This document shows positions 1-6,577 of a stretch of DNA of 20,888 bases, piece by piece. The position numbers were made by a program, and so were the translations under genes. Origin of the DNA: Treponema sp. (lineage in GTDB: Bacteria; Spirochaetota; Spirochaetia; Treponematales; Treponemataceae); contig JAKSLX010000033.1 in assembly GCA_024400915.1 (NCBI GenBank), positions 1 to 20,888 of the forward strand, given 5' to 3'. Each line of letters starts with the position of its first letter. Within the stretch, counting starts at the first letter, position 1. Below the pieces are notes generated by a model that worked only from the letters and a program-made list of their open reading frames with translations, did not search any database and had not been told where the DNA came from.

Positions 1-176
1 CTATCGATAAAGATGGTCAGATTATTGGTTACAACTGTATCAACTTTGGTAAATTGATGGATGCTCTTAAAGCTGGAAAACCTGCTGAAGAAGCTATTGC
101 TGGTGCACGCACACACTATGGTCGTGTAACAGAAGATCAGGGTATGGTAAAACTTATCGACCCACGTAAAGAATAG
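1..176 (+). CDS. grdC: Glycine/sarcosine/betaine reductase component C, beta subunit (C-terminal part only)
   Basis: The first 58 codons visible, reading from base 3 to the TAG at 174-176, end in ...GMVKLIDPRKE. This matches my recollection of the GrdC C-terminus. The 5' end lies outside the window. GrdC is a FabH-like subunit. With GrdD it forms component C of the reductase, which takes the acetyl group from selenoprotein GrdA and releases acetyl phosphate for ATP synthesis. The identification rests partly on the next gene, which starts 19 bases downstream and is a clear grdD. The two are almost certainly co-transcribed. Because only the tail is visible, substrate class (glycine or betaine/sarcosine) cannot be told. 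Confidence 0.8.
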   Translation, partial: IDKDGQIIGYNCINFGKLMDALKAGKPAEEAIAGARTHYGRVTEDQGMVKLIDPRKE

Positions 177-195
177 GACTTGGAGGAATATAGAT

Positions 196-1239
196 ATGGC
201 ATTATTTGAAGATTACGCTGGACGTATCCCACAGGTTAATAAAGCACTTAAAGAATACGGTTTCGCTGAAGGCGAAGAAGGATTGAACGCAGCTCGCAAA
301 CTTTGTCAGGACCGCGGTTTTGATCCATATGAAATCTGTCAGTCAACACAGCAGATTTGTTTTGAAGATGCAAAATGGGCTTATGTATTAGGTTCTGCAA
401 TTGCTATTAAAGAAGCTGAAAAAACTGGTGACAAAACTGGTTCTACAGCTGCTGCTAACATTGGTAAAGGACTTCAGGCATTCTGTTTGCCAGGTTCTGT
501 AGCTGATGACCGTAAAGTTGGTCTTGGACACGGAAACCTTGGTGCACGTCTTCTTTCTGAAGAAACACAGTGTTTCGCATTCCTGGCAGGACACGAATCT
601 TTCGCTGCTGCTGAAGGTGCTATCAAAATCGCTGCTAAAGCTAACAACGTTCGCAAGAACAAGCTTCGCGTTATCCTGAACGGTCTTGGAAAAGACGCTG
701 CTCAGATCATCTCACGTATCAATGGTTTCACATACGTTCAGACAAAATTCGACTACTTCAACGGTGAAGGAACAGACAAAGCCCTCACAGTTGTTCAGGA
801 AATTCCATACGGAAACGATCCAAAACGTCTCTGCGTTAAATGTTACGGTGCAGACGATGTACGCGAAGGTGTTGCAATCATGTGGCACGAAGGCGTAGAT
901 GTTTCTATCACAGGAAACTCAACAAACCCAACACGTTTCCAGCACCCAGTAGCTGGTACATATAAGAAGGAAAGACTCCTTGCTGGAGAAAAGTACTTCT
1001 CTGTAGCTTCAGGTGGTGGTACAGGTCGTACACTCCATCCAGATAACATGGCTGCAGGTCCAGCATCTTATGGATTCACAGATACTCTCGGACGCATGCA
1101 CTCAGATGCACAGTTCGCAGGTTCTTCATCAGTTCCAGCACACGTAGAAATGATGGGATTCATGGGAATGGGAAACAACCCAATGGTAGGCTGTACAGTA
1201 GCATGTGCAGTAGCAGTTGCTGAAGGTCTTGCAAAGTAA
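196..1239 (+). CDS. grdD: Glycine/sarcosine/betaine reductase component C, alpha subunit
   Basis: This 347-residue protein is the PlsX-like (phosphate acyltransferase fold) subunit of component C. It works with GrdC to turn the acetyl group carried by selenoprotein GrdA into acetyl phosphate, the energy-yielding step of Stickland-type glycine or betaine reduction in the cytoplasm. Recognisable segments are FDPYEICQSTQQICF near residue 43, a Gly-rich SVASGGGTGRTLHPDN segment around 270, and the C-terminal MGMGNNPMVGCTVACAVAVAEGLAK. The start is set by GGAGG at 182-186, nine bases before the ATG. It is the last gene of its operon, since a strong terminator follows 27 bases after the stop. Codon use is biased to a few codons, as expected for a highly expressed catabolic gene. 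A degraded copy of its last 11 codons lies about 220 bases downstream. Confidence 0.93.
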   Translation: MALFEDYAGRIPQVNKALKEYGFAEGEEGLNAARKLCQDRGFDPYEICQSTQQICFEDAKWAYVLGSAIAIKEAEKTGDKTGSTAAANIGKGLQAFCLPGSVADDRKVGLGHGNLGARLLSEETQCFAFLAGHESFAAAEGAIKIAAKANNVRKNKLRVILNGLGKDAAQIISRINGFTYVQTKFDYFNGEGTDKALTVVQEIPYGNDPKRLCVKCYGADDVREGVAIMWHEGVDVSITGNSTNPTRFQHPVAGTYKKERLLAGEKYFSVASGGGTGRTLHPDNMAAGPASYGFTDTLGRMHSDAQFAGSSSVPAHVEMMGFMGMGNNPMVGCTVACAVAVAEGLAK

Positions 1240-1266
1240 TTAGACCTTTAATGGTTTAATGAAGGA

Positions 1267-1300
1267 CCCCTGTTCGAAAGAACAGGGGTTTATTTTTTAT
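1267..1300 (+). terminator. Rho-independent terminator of the grd operon
   Basis: A perfect 9-bp stem, CCCCTGTTC (1267-1275) with GAACAGGGG (1280-1288), is closed by a GAAA loop. A T-rich tract (1289-1299) follows. It sits 27 bases after the grdD stop and ends that operon. Confidence 0.95.
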
Positions 1301-1301
1301 G

Positions 1302-1456
1302 CTACTGTACAGCCGTCAGTAGAAAAGAATAATAGCATTTAGAAATAAACAAGGGATGCAGTGTCAAGAACCTGCGCTTTTCACGAAGTGAAAATTGACG
1401 CGGACGCGGCAAAGCAGGTTCTTGAGAAAAAAGACAGGCGAAGTCTGGCTTTTCTC
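1302..1456. repeat. Hairpin-rich intergenic repeat, copy A (about 155 bp)
   Basis: This non-coding block is built of hairpins. It opens with CTACTG (1302-1307) pairing with CAGTAG (1317-1322). A 12-bp inverted repeat follows, TCAAGAACCTGC (1364-1375) with GCAGGTTCTTGA (1414-1425). Nested in it is TTTTCAC-GAA-GTGAAAA (1378-1394), then the tail TTGACGCGGACGCGGCAAA (1395-1413). It closes with GAGAAAA (1424-1430) pairing with TTTTCTC (1450-1456). Bases 1304-1416 align with copy B at 1648-1760 in the same orientation, with scattered differences and a 2-base gap. It resembles a REP- or MITE-like element, but no transposase is present and I cannot name the family. Confidence 0.75.
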
Positions 1457-1494
1457 CATGTGCCGTTGCTGTAGCTGAAGGTCTTGCTAAATAA
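1457..1494 (+). pseudogene. Remnant of a second grdD 3' end
   Basis: Codons 1459-1494 read CAVAVAEGLAK followed by TAA. This is identical to the last 11 residues of GrdD at 196-1239, but about half of the codons differ synonymously (for example GTA-GCA-GTT-GCT there, GTT-GCT-GTA-GCT here). Homology starts abruptly where repeat copy A ends. The sequence after the stop is unlike that after intact grdD and carries its own terminator. It therefore looks like the tail of a diverged paralogue or foreign allele whose remaining length has been lost, not a recent tandem copy. No start codon or upstream coding sequence survives. Confidence 0.7.
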
Positions 1495-1512
1495 GTTTAG
1501 CATAGCCTAGCT

Positions 1513-1558
1513 AAAAGGGGGCTGTCTCATACTTTTGGGACAGCCCCCTTTTTTTTTA
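1513..1558 (+). terminator. Rho-independent terminator behind the grdD remnant
   Basis: AAAAGGGGGCTGTC (1513-1526) pairs perfectly over 14 bp with GACAGCCCCCTTTT (1539-1552) and leads into a run of T (1549-1557). It differs in sequence from the grdD terminator at 1267. It now has no intact gene upstream, so it is best read as the surviving end of the lost operon. Confidence 0.9.
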
Positions 1559-1581
1559 TAATCTTACGCGAGATTTATTGT

Positions 1582-1619
1582 TTTTTTTCGAAGAAAAAAA
1601 TTGACGCGGATGCGGCAAA
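1582..1619. repeat. Partial repeat unit C: hairpin plus 19-base conserved tail
   Basis: TTTTTTTC (1582-1589), loop GAA and GAAAAAAA (1593-1600) form a hairpin. It is followed by TTGACGCGGATGCGGCAAA (1601-1619), which differs at one base from the tail in copies A and B. The stem sequence differs from A and B, yet pairing is kept. A further small hairpin, GCAAAC-GCA-GTTTGC (1633-1647), lies between this unit and copy B. Confidence 0.65.
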
Positions 1620-1647
1620 AATAAAACTCGGGGCAAACGCAGTTTGC

Positions 1648-1760
1648 ACTACAGCCGTCAAAAGAAAAGAAAAACAGCATTCAGAAATTAGCTAAACCGC
1701 CAGTAGTCAAGAACCTGCGCTTTTCACGGCAGTGAAAATTGACGCGGACGCGGCAAAGCA
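1648..1760. repeat. Hairpin-rich intergenic repeat, copy B (truncated)
   Basis: This is the direct-orientation counterpart of 1304-1416. Shared blocks include ACAGCCGTCA, TCAAGAACCTGC (1707-1718), the hairpin TTTTCAC-GGCA-GTGAAAA (1721-1738) and the tail TTGACGCGGACGCGGCAAA (1739-1757). It stops after GCA at 1760, so the right arm of the outer inverted repeat seen in copy A (GCAGGTTCTTGA) is cut to its first three bases. It ends nine bases before the stop codon of the minus-strand remnant at 1769. Confidence 0.72.
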
Positions 1761-1768
1761 TTTTTTTA

Positions 1769-2032
1769 TCATTCAAAATAGTCGCTTCTTTGATTTTTCC
1801 ACCTTTGTTTGGCTTTAGAAAGATCCGGACTTGTCACGCTATAAGAATATACCCTTACAGTACATTTTCCGTCTTTCAAAAAATAATCACTAATTTCAAA
1901 ATCATAAACATCAGGATCTTTTCCCGAACCTTCCGCTACGGCAATTATCCGGTTGTCCCTAACCCAACAAAAAGAATCGAACCAGCATGAACTTCCCAAA
2001 ATGTTGACTAAAAGAACACTTACAAATAATAT
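1769..2032 (-). pseudogene. Decayed small lipoprotein-like gene remnant
   Basis: Read on the minus strand from 2032, the frame gives a hydrophobic run (FVSVLLVNILGSSC) that looks like a lipoprotein signal. A natural-looking polar sequence follows (RDNRIIAVAEGSG, DFEISDYFLKDGKC, SPDLSKAKQRW), ending at TGA 1769-1771. There is no ATG; an in-frame TAA sits directly upstream at 2033-2035, and the only usable start would be TTG at 1997-1999 without a ribosome site. The 5' end overlaps the candidate promoter of the ankyrin gene on the other strand. I read this as a broken gene of unknown function. It could instead be chance coding, though its composition argues against that. Confidence 0.42.
2004..2032 (+). 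promoter_or_regulatory. Candidate sigma70 promoter of the ankyrin gene
   Basis: TTGACT (2004-2009), a 17-base spacer and TAATAT (2027-2032) lie just upstream of the ribosome site AAAGGA (2041-2046) of the gene starting at 2055. The predicted leader is very short, about 15 bases. Confidence 0.4.
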
Positions 2033-2054
2033 TTACGAACAAAGGAAATTCAAA

Positions 2055-3371
2055 ATGGGTGAAGCATTAGGAAAGGCTCTTTTATATGGAGTGCTGGTAT
2101 TTTTAGGAATGGCAGTCCTTAGCATAACCGGAATAATAGCAGGTATTGTTGCACTTTGTACTTCCGGAGGAAAAAGGAAAGGTGCCATAATTGTGTCAGG
2201 AATTTCATTTTCACTTGCAGCCCTTCCACTTATTGTCCCGAAAATTGATGACTTAACCACAGACCTTAAAATTGAAGCTTATGAAAAAGCAGAAGAGAAA
2301 AAATTAAGAAAAGACTGTACTAAACTTATATATGCAGTAGAAAAATGCAATCTTTCAGAAGTTATTAAGCTGTTAGAGAAAAAAGCAGATCCAAACGAAA
2401 TATACAACAAACGCTCTCCCTTAACCTCAGCATTTTTAGGAGACAACACATACAGAAAAAACAGGCAGGACAGTGACAGAATAATAGAAGCCCTTCTGAA
2501 TTCAGGTGCCGATCCCAACCTATGCATTGGTTCAAAAATCCCCATGAGGTATGCCATAGAAAATGATCGTCTAGAGGCTTTAAAACTTCTTGTAGACCAC
2601 GGCGCCATCATTGATACAGTCAACAGGTCCAAAATCAAAGAAATTAAAGAACAGGGTCGAGACCTTGGGGAAACAGATCCGGCCGAATACAATTATGATT
2701 TTCCTCCGGTTCAGTTTGCTTTCATGAAATGTTCATTTGAATGTGCGGAATATCTTCTTGAAAAGAATGCCGACTGTACCATCTGGTATGATTCAAGCAT
2801 AAAAAGAACTCTTCTCATGAAGCTCATGAATAATTACTTACCCTTTTATCATCTTGAAGCCAGACTTTCCATAATGAATTACCTTTTTAAATACGTAGAA
2901 GATGATGACTTGGACCTGGCAAATTATAAAGATGTAGAAGGCAAGACGGCACTACATTACTTTGGAGAAAGTGATTGTCTAACTGAAGACAGCCCAATGC
3001 TTCTCTTAAAATTTCTTGAATATAAACCGGACATAAATGCCCTCGACAGCAAAAATGAAAATGTTCTTCATAAAATCGTGAAGAAATACTATAACATTGA
3101 AAATATATATAATAATCTAATAATCCTCATTGAAAATGGTGCAGACAATTCCGTAAAAAACGAAAATGGACTTCTGCCAATTGATATTTTCCATGACGAA
3201 CATAAACCGGAAAATTACGAAGATAATAAATTCTACGGAAAGGTTGAAGAACTTCTTTCTCCCAAAAAAAAGATGGCAAGACTGAATCCCGAGAATAAAA
3301 AAAACGTCATGACAGAAAAAGTTTATTCATCACCACACATTGCCCTCAAGGAACCTGAAGACAACTGGTAG
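2055..3371 (+). CDS. Membrane-anchored ankyrin-repeat protein
   Basis: I chose the ATG at 2055 (438 residues) because AAAGGA at 2041-2046 precedes it by eight bases. The longer frame back to 1953 has no ribosome site and would run through the candidate promoter. Residues about 8-35 and 43-60 are hydrophobic and form two likely membrane helices. A charged, probably coiled stretch rich in Glu and Lys follows. From about residue 90 to 400 there are ankyrin-type repeats, recognisable by their GADPN, NGADNSVKNENG and EGKTALHYF turns. Such repeats bind partner proteins; no catalytic domain is visible. The anchor suggests the repeats are held at the inner membrane, probably facing the cytoplasm. It stands alone between a repeat patch and a converging helicase gene. 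The partner is unknown. Confidence 0.82.
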   Translation: MGEALGKALLYGVLVFLGMAVLSITGIIAGIVALCTSGGKRKGAIIVSGISFSLAALPLIVPKIDDLTTDLKIEAYEKAEEKKLRKDCTKLIYAVEKCNLSEVIKLLEKKADPNEIYNKRSPLTSAFLGDNTYRKNRQDSDRIIEALLNSGADPNLCIGSKIPMRYAIENDRLEALKLLVDHGAIIDTVNRSKIKEIKEQGRDLGETDPAEYNYDFPPVQFAFMKCSFECAEYLLEKNADCTIWYDSSIKRTLLMKLMNNYLPFYHLEARLSIMNYLFKYVEDDDLDLANYKDVEGKTALHYFGESDCLTEDSPMLLLKFLEYKPDINALDSKNENVLHKIVKKYYNIENIYNNLIILIENGADNSVKNENGLLPIDIFHDEHKPENYEDNKFYGKVEELLSPKKKMARLNPENKKNVMTEKVYSSPHIALKEPEDNW

Positions 3372-3383
3372 AAAAATACCATA

Positions 3384-3420
3384 TAAAAAAGGTGCCCGGT
3401 ATTTTTAACCAGACACCCTT
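3384..3420 (-). terminator. Terminator of the helicase gene (possibly bidirectional)
   Basis: In minus-strand RNA, GGTGTCTGG (complement of 3409-3417) pairs with CCGGGCACC (complement of 3391-3399) using two G-U pairs, followed by six U (3385-3390). On the plus strand the same arms have two C-A mismatches and a poorer T tract. It therefore serves the helicase gene best and the ankyrin gene only weakly. Confidence 0.75.
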
Positions 3421-3444
3421 TCTTTATTGTTGAATCATTAAAAA

Positions 3445-5532
3445 TTAATATTCAGTTGTACCAGATGATTTCTTAAAGAAACTTGCGCTGCCGCTTCTCT
3501 GAGTTGCAGTGTGGACATTAGGACGGCTGTGGCTACCACCGCGAGATCTGTCTCTGTCACGGTCGCGTCCAAAACGGCCACCATCACGATCACGGCCAAA
3601 TCCGCGGTCTCTGTCTCTTCCGCCTCTATCACGGCCAAAGCTTCTGTCACGATCGCGTCCGAATCCACCGTCACGGCGTCCGCCTCTGTCTCCACGACCT
3701 CTTCCACCGCGGCGGCTACCACCTTCATCACCACCAATTGCCACCTTTGTGTCAACATGCATGTGTGGCAATGACTTGTCTTTTTCTGAAAGTTCAATTG
3801 CACGACGAGCATCATCTGCTGGAAGCGAAAGAAGACAGAAATTATCTGCCATATCAATTGCATCAACCTTGCGGCCTGGAACACCAAGAAGGTCATGGAA
3901 GAAGTCTGCAATCTTTCTTGGATTGTATCCGTCATCCCATCCCATCTGGGCATAGATTCTAACCTGTTCATATCCTACATCACGGCCACCGCGATCACCG
4001 CGTCCATTTCTATCCTTTCTTCCACCAGTTGTAGTAATCTTTCCATAGCGGTTGCGGCTGAGTACACTTCCGTAAGTTGCAGCAAGCAATGAAGCAACAA
4101 CTTCTTTTGCATCCTGACCGTTACAAAGTTCTTCTGCAAGGGTATCAAAAATAGCATCCCCCTTTCTAAGGTGTGGAACTTTTTCTTCAACAGAAACTTC
4201 TGATCCTTCGTCTTCCATTGGAACGATTTCATCATCATCAGAAACTGATTCTGCAGGAACATTGTTAAGTCCAATCTTTGACTTGATGTCGTCAAAAAGT
4301 CTTCCGCGTTTTGCTTCAAGAACTTCTTCAACACCAGGAATTGTTCCTTCTGTCATCTCACCCTTTGCACTCTTACGAACTGCATTGATGAGGTAGTTGA
4401 GCTTGCGTCTTGTATCTTCAGGCTTCACGAAAGTAACTGCAACACCGCTTGAACCTGCACGGCCTGTACGACCAATACGGTGAACATAAGTTGGACCGTC
4501 GAATGGAAGTTCATAGTTTACAACATGCGTAAGTCCTTCGATATCAATACCGCGGGCCGCAACGTCTGTAGCAACAAGAATGCGTGTTTTCTTTGCGCGG
4601 AATCTTGCAAGGATTTTTTCACGCTGTCCCTGTGGAATGTCACCGTGAAGTGCTGCTGCTTCGTATCCCTTTTCATCAAGAGCCTTGCTTACATAGTCTG
4701 CATCACATTTGCGCTGAACAAAAACGAGACCAAAGAAATCAGGTGAAATGTCGATGAGGCGAACAAGAGCTTCAATCTTTTCGCTTTCCTTGAGAACCCA
4801 GTACTTCTGGTCGATGAGCAATGGTTCTTCTACAACGCCTTCTTCTTCAACGATTTCATAGTCGCCCATGAAGCGCTGAGCAATGCGAAGGATTTCTTTT
4901 GGAATTGTCGCACTGAACAAAAGAACACGACAATCCTGATTTGCACTTTCAAAAATATTTTCGATGTCGTCAACGAATCCCATGTCCAGCATTTCGTCGC
5001 CTTCATCAAGAATGAAGTAGTCGATTTTGGAAATATCGAGGACACCGCGATCCATAAGGTCCATTACACGGCCTGGGGTACCTACTACGATTTCAACACC
5101 CTTGCGGAGTGCACGCATCTGTTCGCCCATTGAAGCACCACCGTAAACAACGGCAACGCGAGGACACTTTCCAGTTGTAAAGGAAGCCATTTCTGCAGCT
5201 GTCTGCATGGCAAGTTCACGAGTTGGTTCAAGAATGATTGCGCGGACATGGTCAGATGGTTCCCTCAAAGTCTGAACCAAAGGGAGTCCAAATGCCGCTG
5301 TCTTACCAGTACCAGTGCGGGCACGGGCAATAACGTTTGCATCGCCGTTCAAAAGGCGTGGAATTGCAAGTACCTGAATAGGTGATGGTACCTTGAATCC
5401 CTTCTTTTCAATTGCCTTTAATGTGATTTCATCAAGACCAAGATCTTCAAATGACATTTCATCAGAATCATTTTCTGCTGAAACTTCTGCGGACATAGTA
5501 AGCCCGTCAATTTTTTCGTTTAATTCTTCCAT
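3445..5532 (-). CDS. DEAD-box ATP-dependent RNA helicase, DeaD/CsdA-like, with DEGD motif II
   Basis: This 695-residue RNA helicase is likely to act in ribosome assembly, mRNA unwinding or cold adaptation. Visible motifs are the Q motif (GFKVPSPIQ, 45-53), motif I ARTGTGKT (71-78), Ia PTRELA (103-108), TPGR (152-155), motif II DEGD (176-179), SAT (207-209), ATDVAARGID (321-330) and HRIGRTGRAG (351-360). Residues about 522-588 look like the DbpA-type RNA-binding domain. From about 603 to 680 a low-complexity Arg/Gly/Asp tail follows, which usually adds general RNA affinity. The start at 5532 is supported by AGAGG (5539-5543), six bases upstream. Motif II is DEGD instead of DEAD; the catalytic Asp-Glu pair is intact, so activity is expected. 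A leader of roughly 160 bases with palindromes precedes it. Confidence 0.93.
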   Translation of the reverse strand: MEELNEKIDGLTMSAEVSAENDSDEMSFEDLGLDEITLKAIEKKGFKVPSPIQVLAIPRLLNGDANVIARARTGTGKTAAFGLPLVQTLREPSDHVRAIILEPTRELAMQTAAEMASFTTGKCPRVAVVYGGASMGEQMRALRKGVEIVVGTPGRVMDLMDRGVLDISKIDYFILDEGDEMLDMGFVDDIENIFESANQDCRVLLFSATIPKEILRIAQRFMGDYEIVEEEGVVEEPLLIDQKYWVLKESEKIEALVRLIDISPDFFGLVFVQRKCDADYVSKALDEKGYEAAALHGDIPQGQREKILARFRAKKTRILVATDVAARGIDIEGLTHVVNYELPFDGPTYVHRIGRTGRAGSSGVAVTFVKPEDTRRKLNYLINAVRKSAKGEMTEGTIPGVEEVLEAKRGRLFDDIKSKIGLNNVPAESVSDDDEIVPMEDEGSEVSVEEKVPHLRKGDAIFDTLAEELCNGQDAKEVVASLLAATYGSVLSRNRYGKITTTGGRKDRNGRGDRGGRDVGYEQVRIYAQMGWDDGYNPRKIADFFHDLLGVPGRKVDAIDMADNFCLLSLPADDARRAIELSEKDKSLPHMHVDTKVAIGGDEGGSRRGGRGRGDRGGRRDGGFGRDRDRSFGRDRGGRDRDRGFGRDRDGGRFGRDRDRDRSRGGSHSRPNVHTATQRSGSASFFKKSSGTTEY

Positions 5533-5625
5533 ACGATACCTCTTTCTTCATGAAAGTCCGTAACCGCATAGAAGTGGCGCCTATTCGCCTCTAATTAATT
5601 TCTTTGATTCCAAACCCGTGACCAT

Positions 5626-5644
5626 GAAAGCATCTGATGCTTTC
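5626..5644. promoter_or_regulatory. 19-bp palindrome in the helicase leader
   Basis: GAAAGCATC (5626-5634) and GATGCTTTC (5636-5644) are perfect inverted arms around one base, about 95 bases upstream of the helicase start codon. It could be a protein-binding operator or an RNA hairpin. The one-base centre favours DNA binding, since an RNA loop would cost two or three pairs. Confidence 0.5.
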
Positions 5645-5684
5645 GTAAGAAAAACTGCGGTCTTTAGACAGACATGATAAATAA

Positions 5685-5729
5685 TGTAAAATGTTTGCAA
5701 ATATTACAGTTTTTTGACATTTTACACAA
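5685..5729 (-). promoter_or_regulatory. Candidate helicase promoter flanked by a spaced inverted repeat
   Basis: Read on the minus strand, TTGTGT (5724-5729) is followed by a 17-base spacer and TAATAT (5701-5706). This is a modest match to a sigma70 promoter. TGTAAAATG (5685-5693) and CATTTTACA (5718-5726) are perfect 9-bp inverted arms that bracket the -10. One arm overlaps the -35 and the other lies near the predicted start of transcription. The arrangement suggests a repressor site. Confidence 0.4.
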
Positions 5730-5740
5730 GTGGATTATAC

Positions 5741-5776
5741 AAAAAAATCCCTGCATTCCATTCAGAATACAGGGAT
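5741..5776 (-). terminator. Terminator of the amino-acid ABC operon
   Basis: On the minus strand a 12-bp stem with one G-U pair (complement of 5765-5776 with complement of 5747-5758) is followed by seven U (5741-5747). It lies 27 bases after the stop of the ATPase gene at 5804. Confidence 0.92.
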
Positions 5777-5803
5777 CATAAATTCACATTTTTAGGAACT
5801 GAA

Positions 5804-6562
5804 CTACAGCACGGCCTTAAGGAACTGCTGCAATCGTTCGCTCTTTGGAGCATTGAAGATTTCTTCTGGAGTTCCTTCTTCAACGATGTTTCCGCCATCC
5901 ATAAAAAGAACACGGTCTGCAACTTCACGGGCAAATCCCATTTCATGGGTAACTACAATCATAGTCATTCCGCTTTCAGCAAGTTTTTTCATAACAGAAA
6001 GAACTTCACCGACAAGCTCAGGGTCCAATGCAGATGTAGGCTCATCAAAAAGCATGATCTTTGGATCCATTGCAAGGGCACGGGCGATGGCAACGCGCTG
6101 CTGCTGTCCACCCGAAAGTTTATTAGGATAAGCGTCAAGCTTGTCACCAAGTCCTACGGCATTCAAAAGTTCAATTCCCTTTGCACGGGCTTCTTCCTTT
6201 GATTTTTTTAGTACATTCATAGGAGAAACCATTGTGTTCTCAAGGGCCGTCATGTGAGGGAAAAGATTGAATTTCTGGAAAACCATTCCTACATTCAAAA
6301 GTCTTTTGCGACGTTCTTTGCTTGAAATATGAAGCTTAGAAGACTTGTTTTCCTTATGGGCAATTTTTTTGCCTTCAATTTCAATGATGCCGTTATCAAT
6401 ATGCTCAAGGTGAATGAGGGAACGGAGAAAAGTTGACTTTCCGCTTCCGCTAGGTCCGATGATGCACACAACTTCCTGTGGCTTGACTTCAAGGTTAACA
6501 CCCTTCAAGACATGAAGGGAACCGAAACTTACGTTGATGTCTTTTGTTGTAATCATACTCAT
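5804..6562 (-). CDS. Polar amino-acid ABC transporter, ATP-binding subunit
   Basis: This 252-residue ATPase powers uptake of a polar amino acid (GlnQ/ArtP/HisP class) on the cytoplasmic side of the inner membrane. It shows Walker A GPSGSGKST (36-44), Q-loop Gln96, signature LSGGQQQR (149-156), Walker B IMLFDEP (169-175), a D-loop SALD and His206. A Lys/Ser-rich stretch at about 65-88 precedes the Q-loop. The start at 6562 has a purine-rich site (AAGGTGAGGG on the minus strand) upstream; a second ATG two codons in is also possible. It is the last of three genes, beginning 15 bases after the permease stop, and a terminator follows. The substrate cannot be read from the ATPase. Confidence 0.95.
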   Translation of the reverse strand: MSMITTKDINVSFGSLHVLKGVNLEVKPQEVVCIIGPSGSGKSTFLRSLIHLEHIDNGIIEIEGKKIAHKENKSSKLHISSKERRKRLLNVGMVFQKFNLFPHMTALENTMVSPMNVLKKSKEEARAKGIELLNAVGLGDKLDAYPNKLSGGQQQRVAIARALAMDPKIMLFDEPTSALDPELVGEVLSVMKKLAESGMTMIVVTHEMGFAREVADRVLFMDGGNIVEEGTPEEIFNAPKSERLQQFLKAVL

Positions 6563-6577
6563 TGTCCAGCCCTCACC

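Noticed and set aside
1302..1760. CRISPR-like look of the repeat patch
   Set aside because: There are only two long copies and one partial unit, with irregular spacing, internal hairpins and no uniform spacers or cas genes.
1953..2054. Longer start for the ankyrin gene (34 more codons)
   Set aside because: The extra stretch has no ribosome site, reads as a polar non-signal sequence and overlaps a good candidate promoter; AAAGGA before 2055 fits better.
3509..4334. Several overlapping frames on both strands over the helicase tail, rich in Arg, Ser, Thr or Val
   Set aside because: They mirror the low-complexity Arg/Gly/Asp codons of the helicase in other frames and have no ribosome sites or recognisable domains.
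5714..6202. Plus-strand frame opposite the ABC ATPase gene
   Set aside because: It is the antisense shadow of a clear ABC ATPase and has no homology I recognise.
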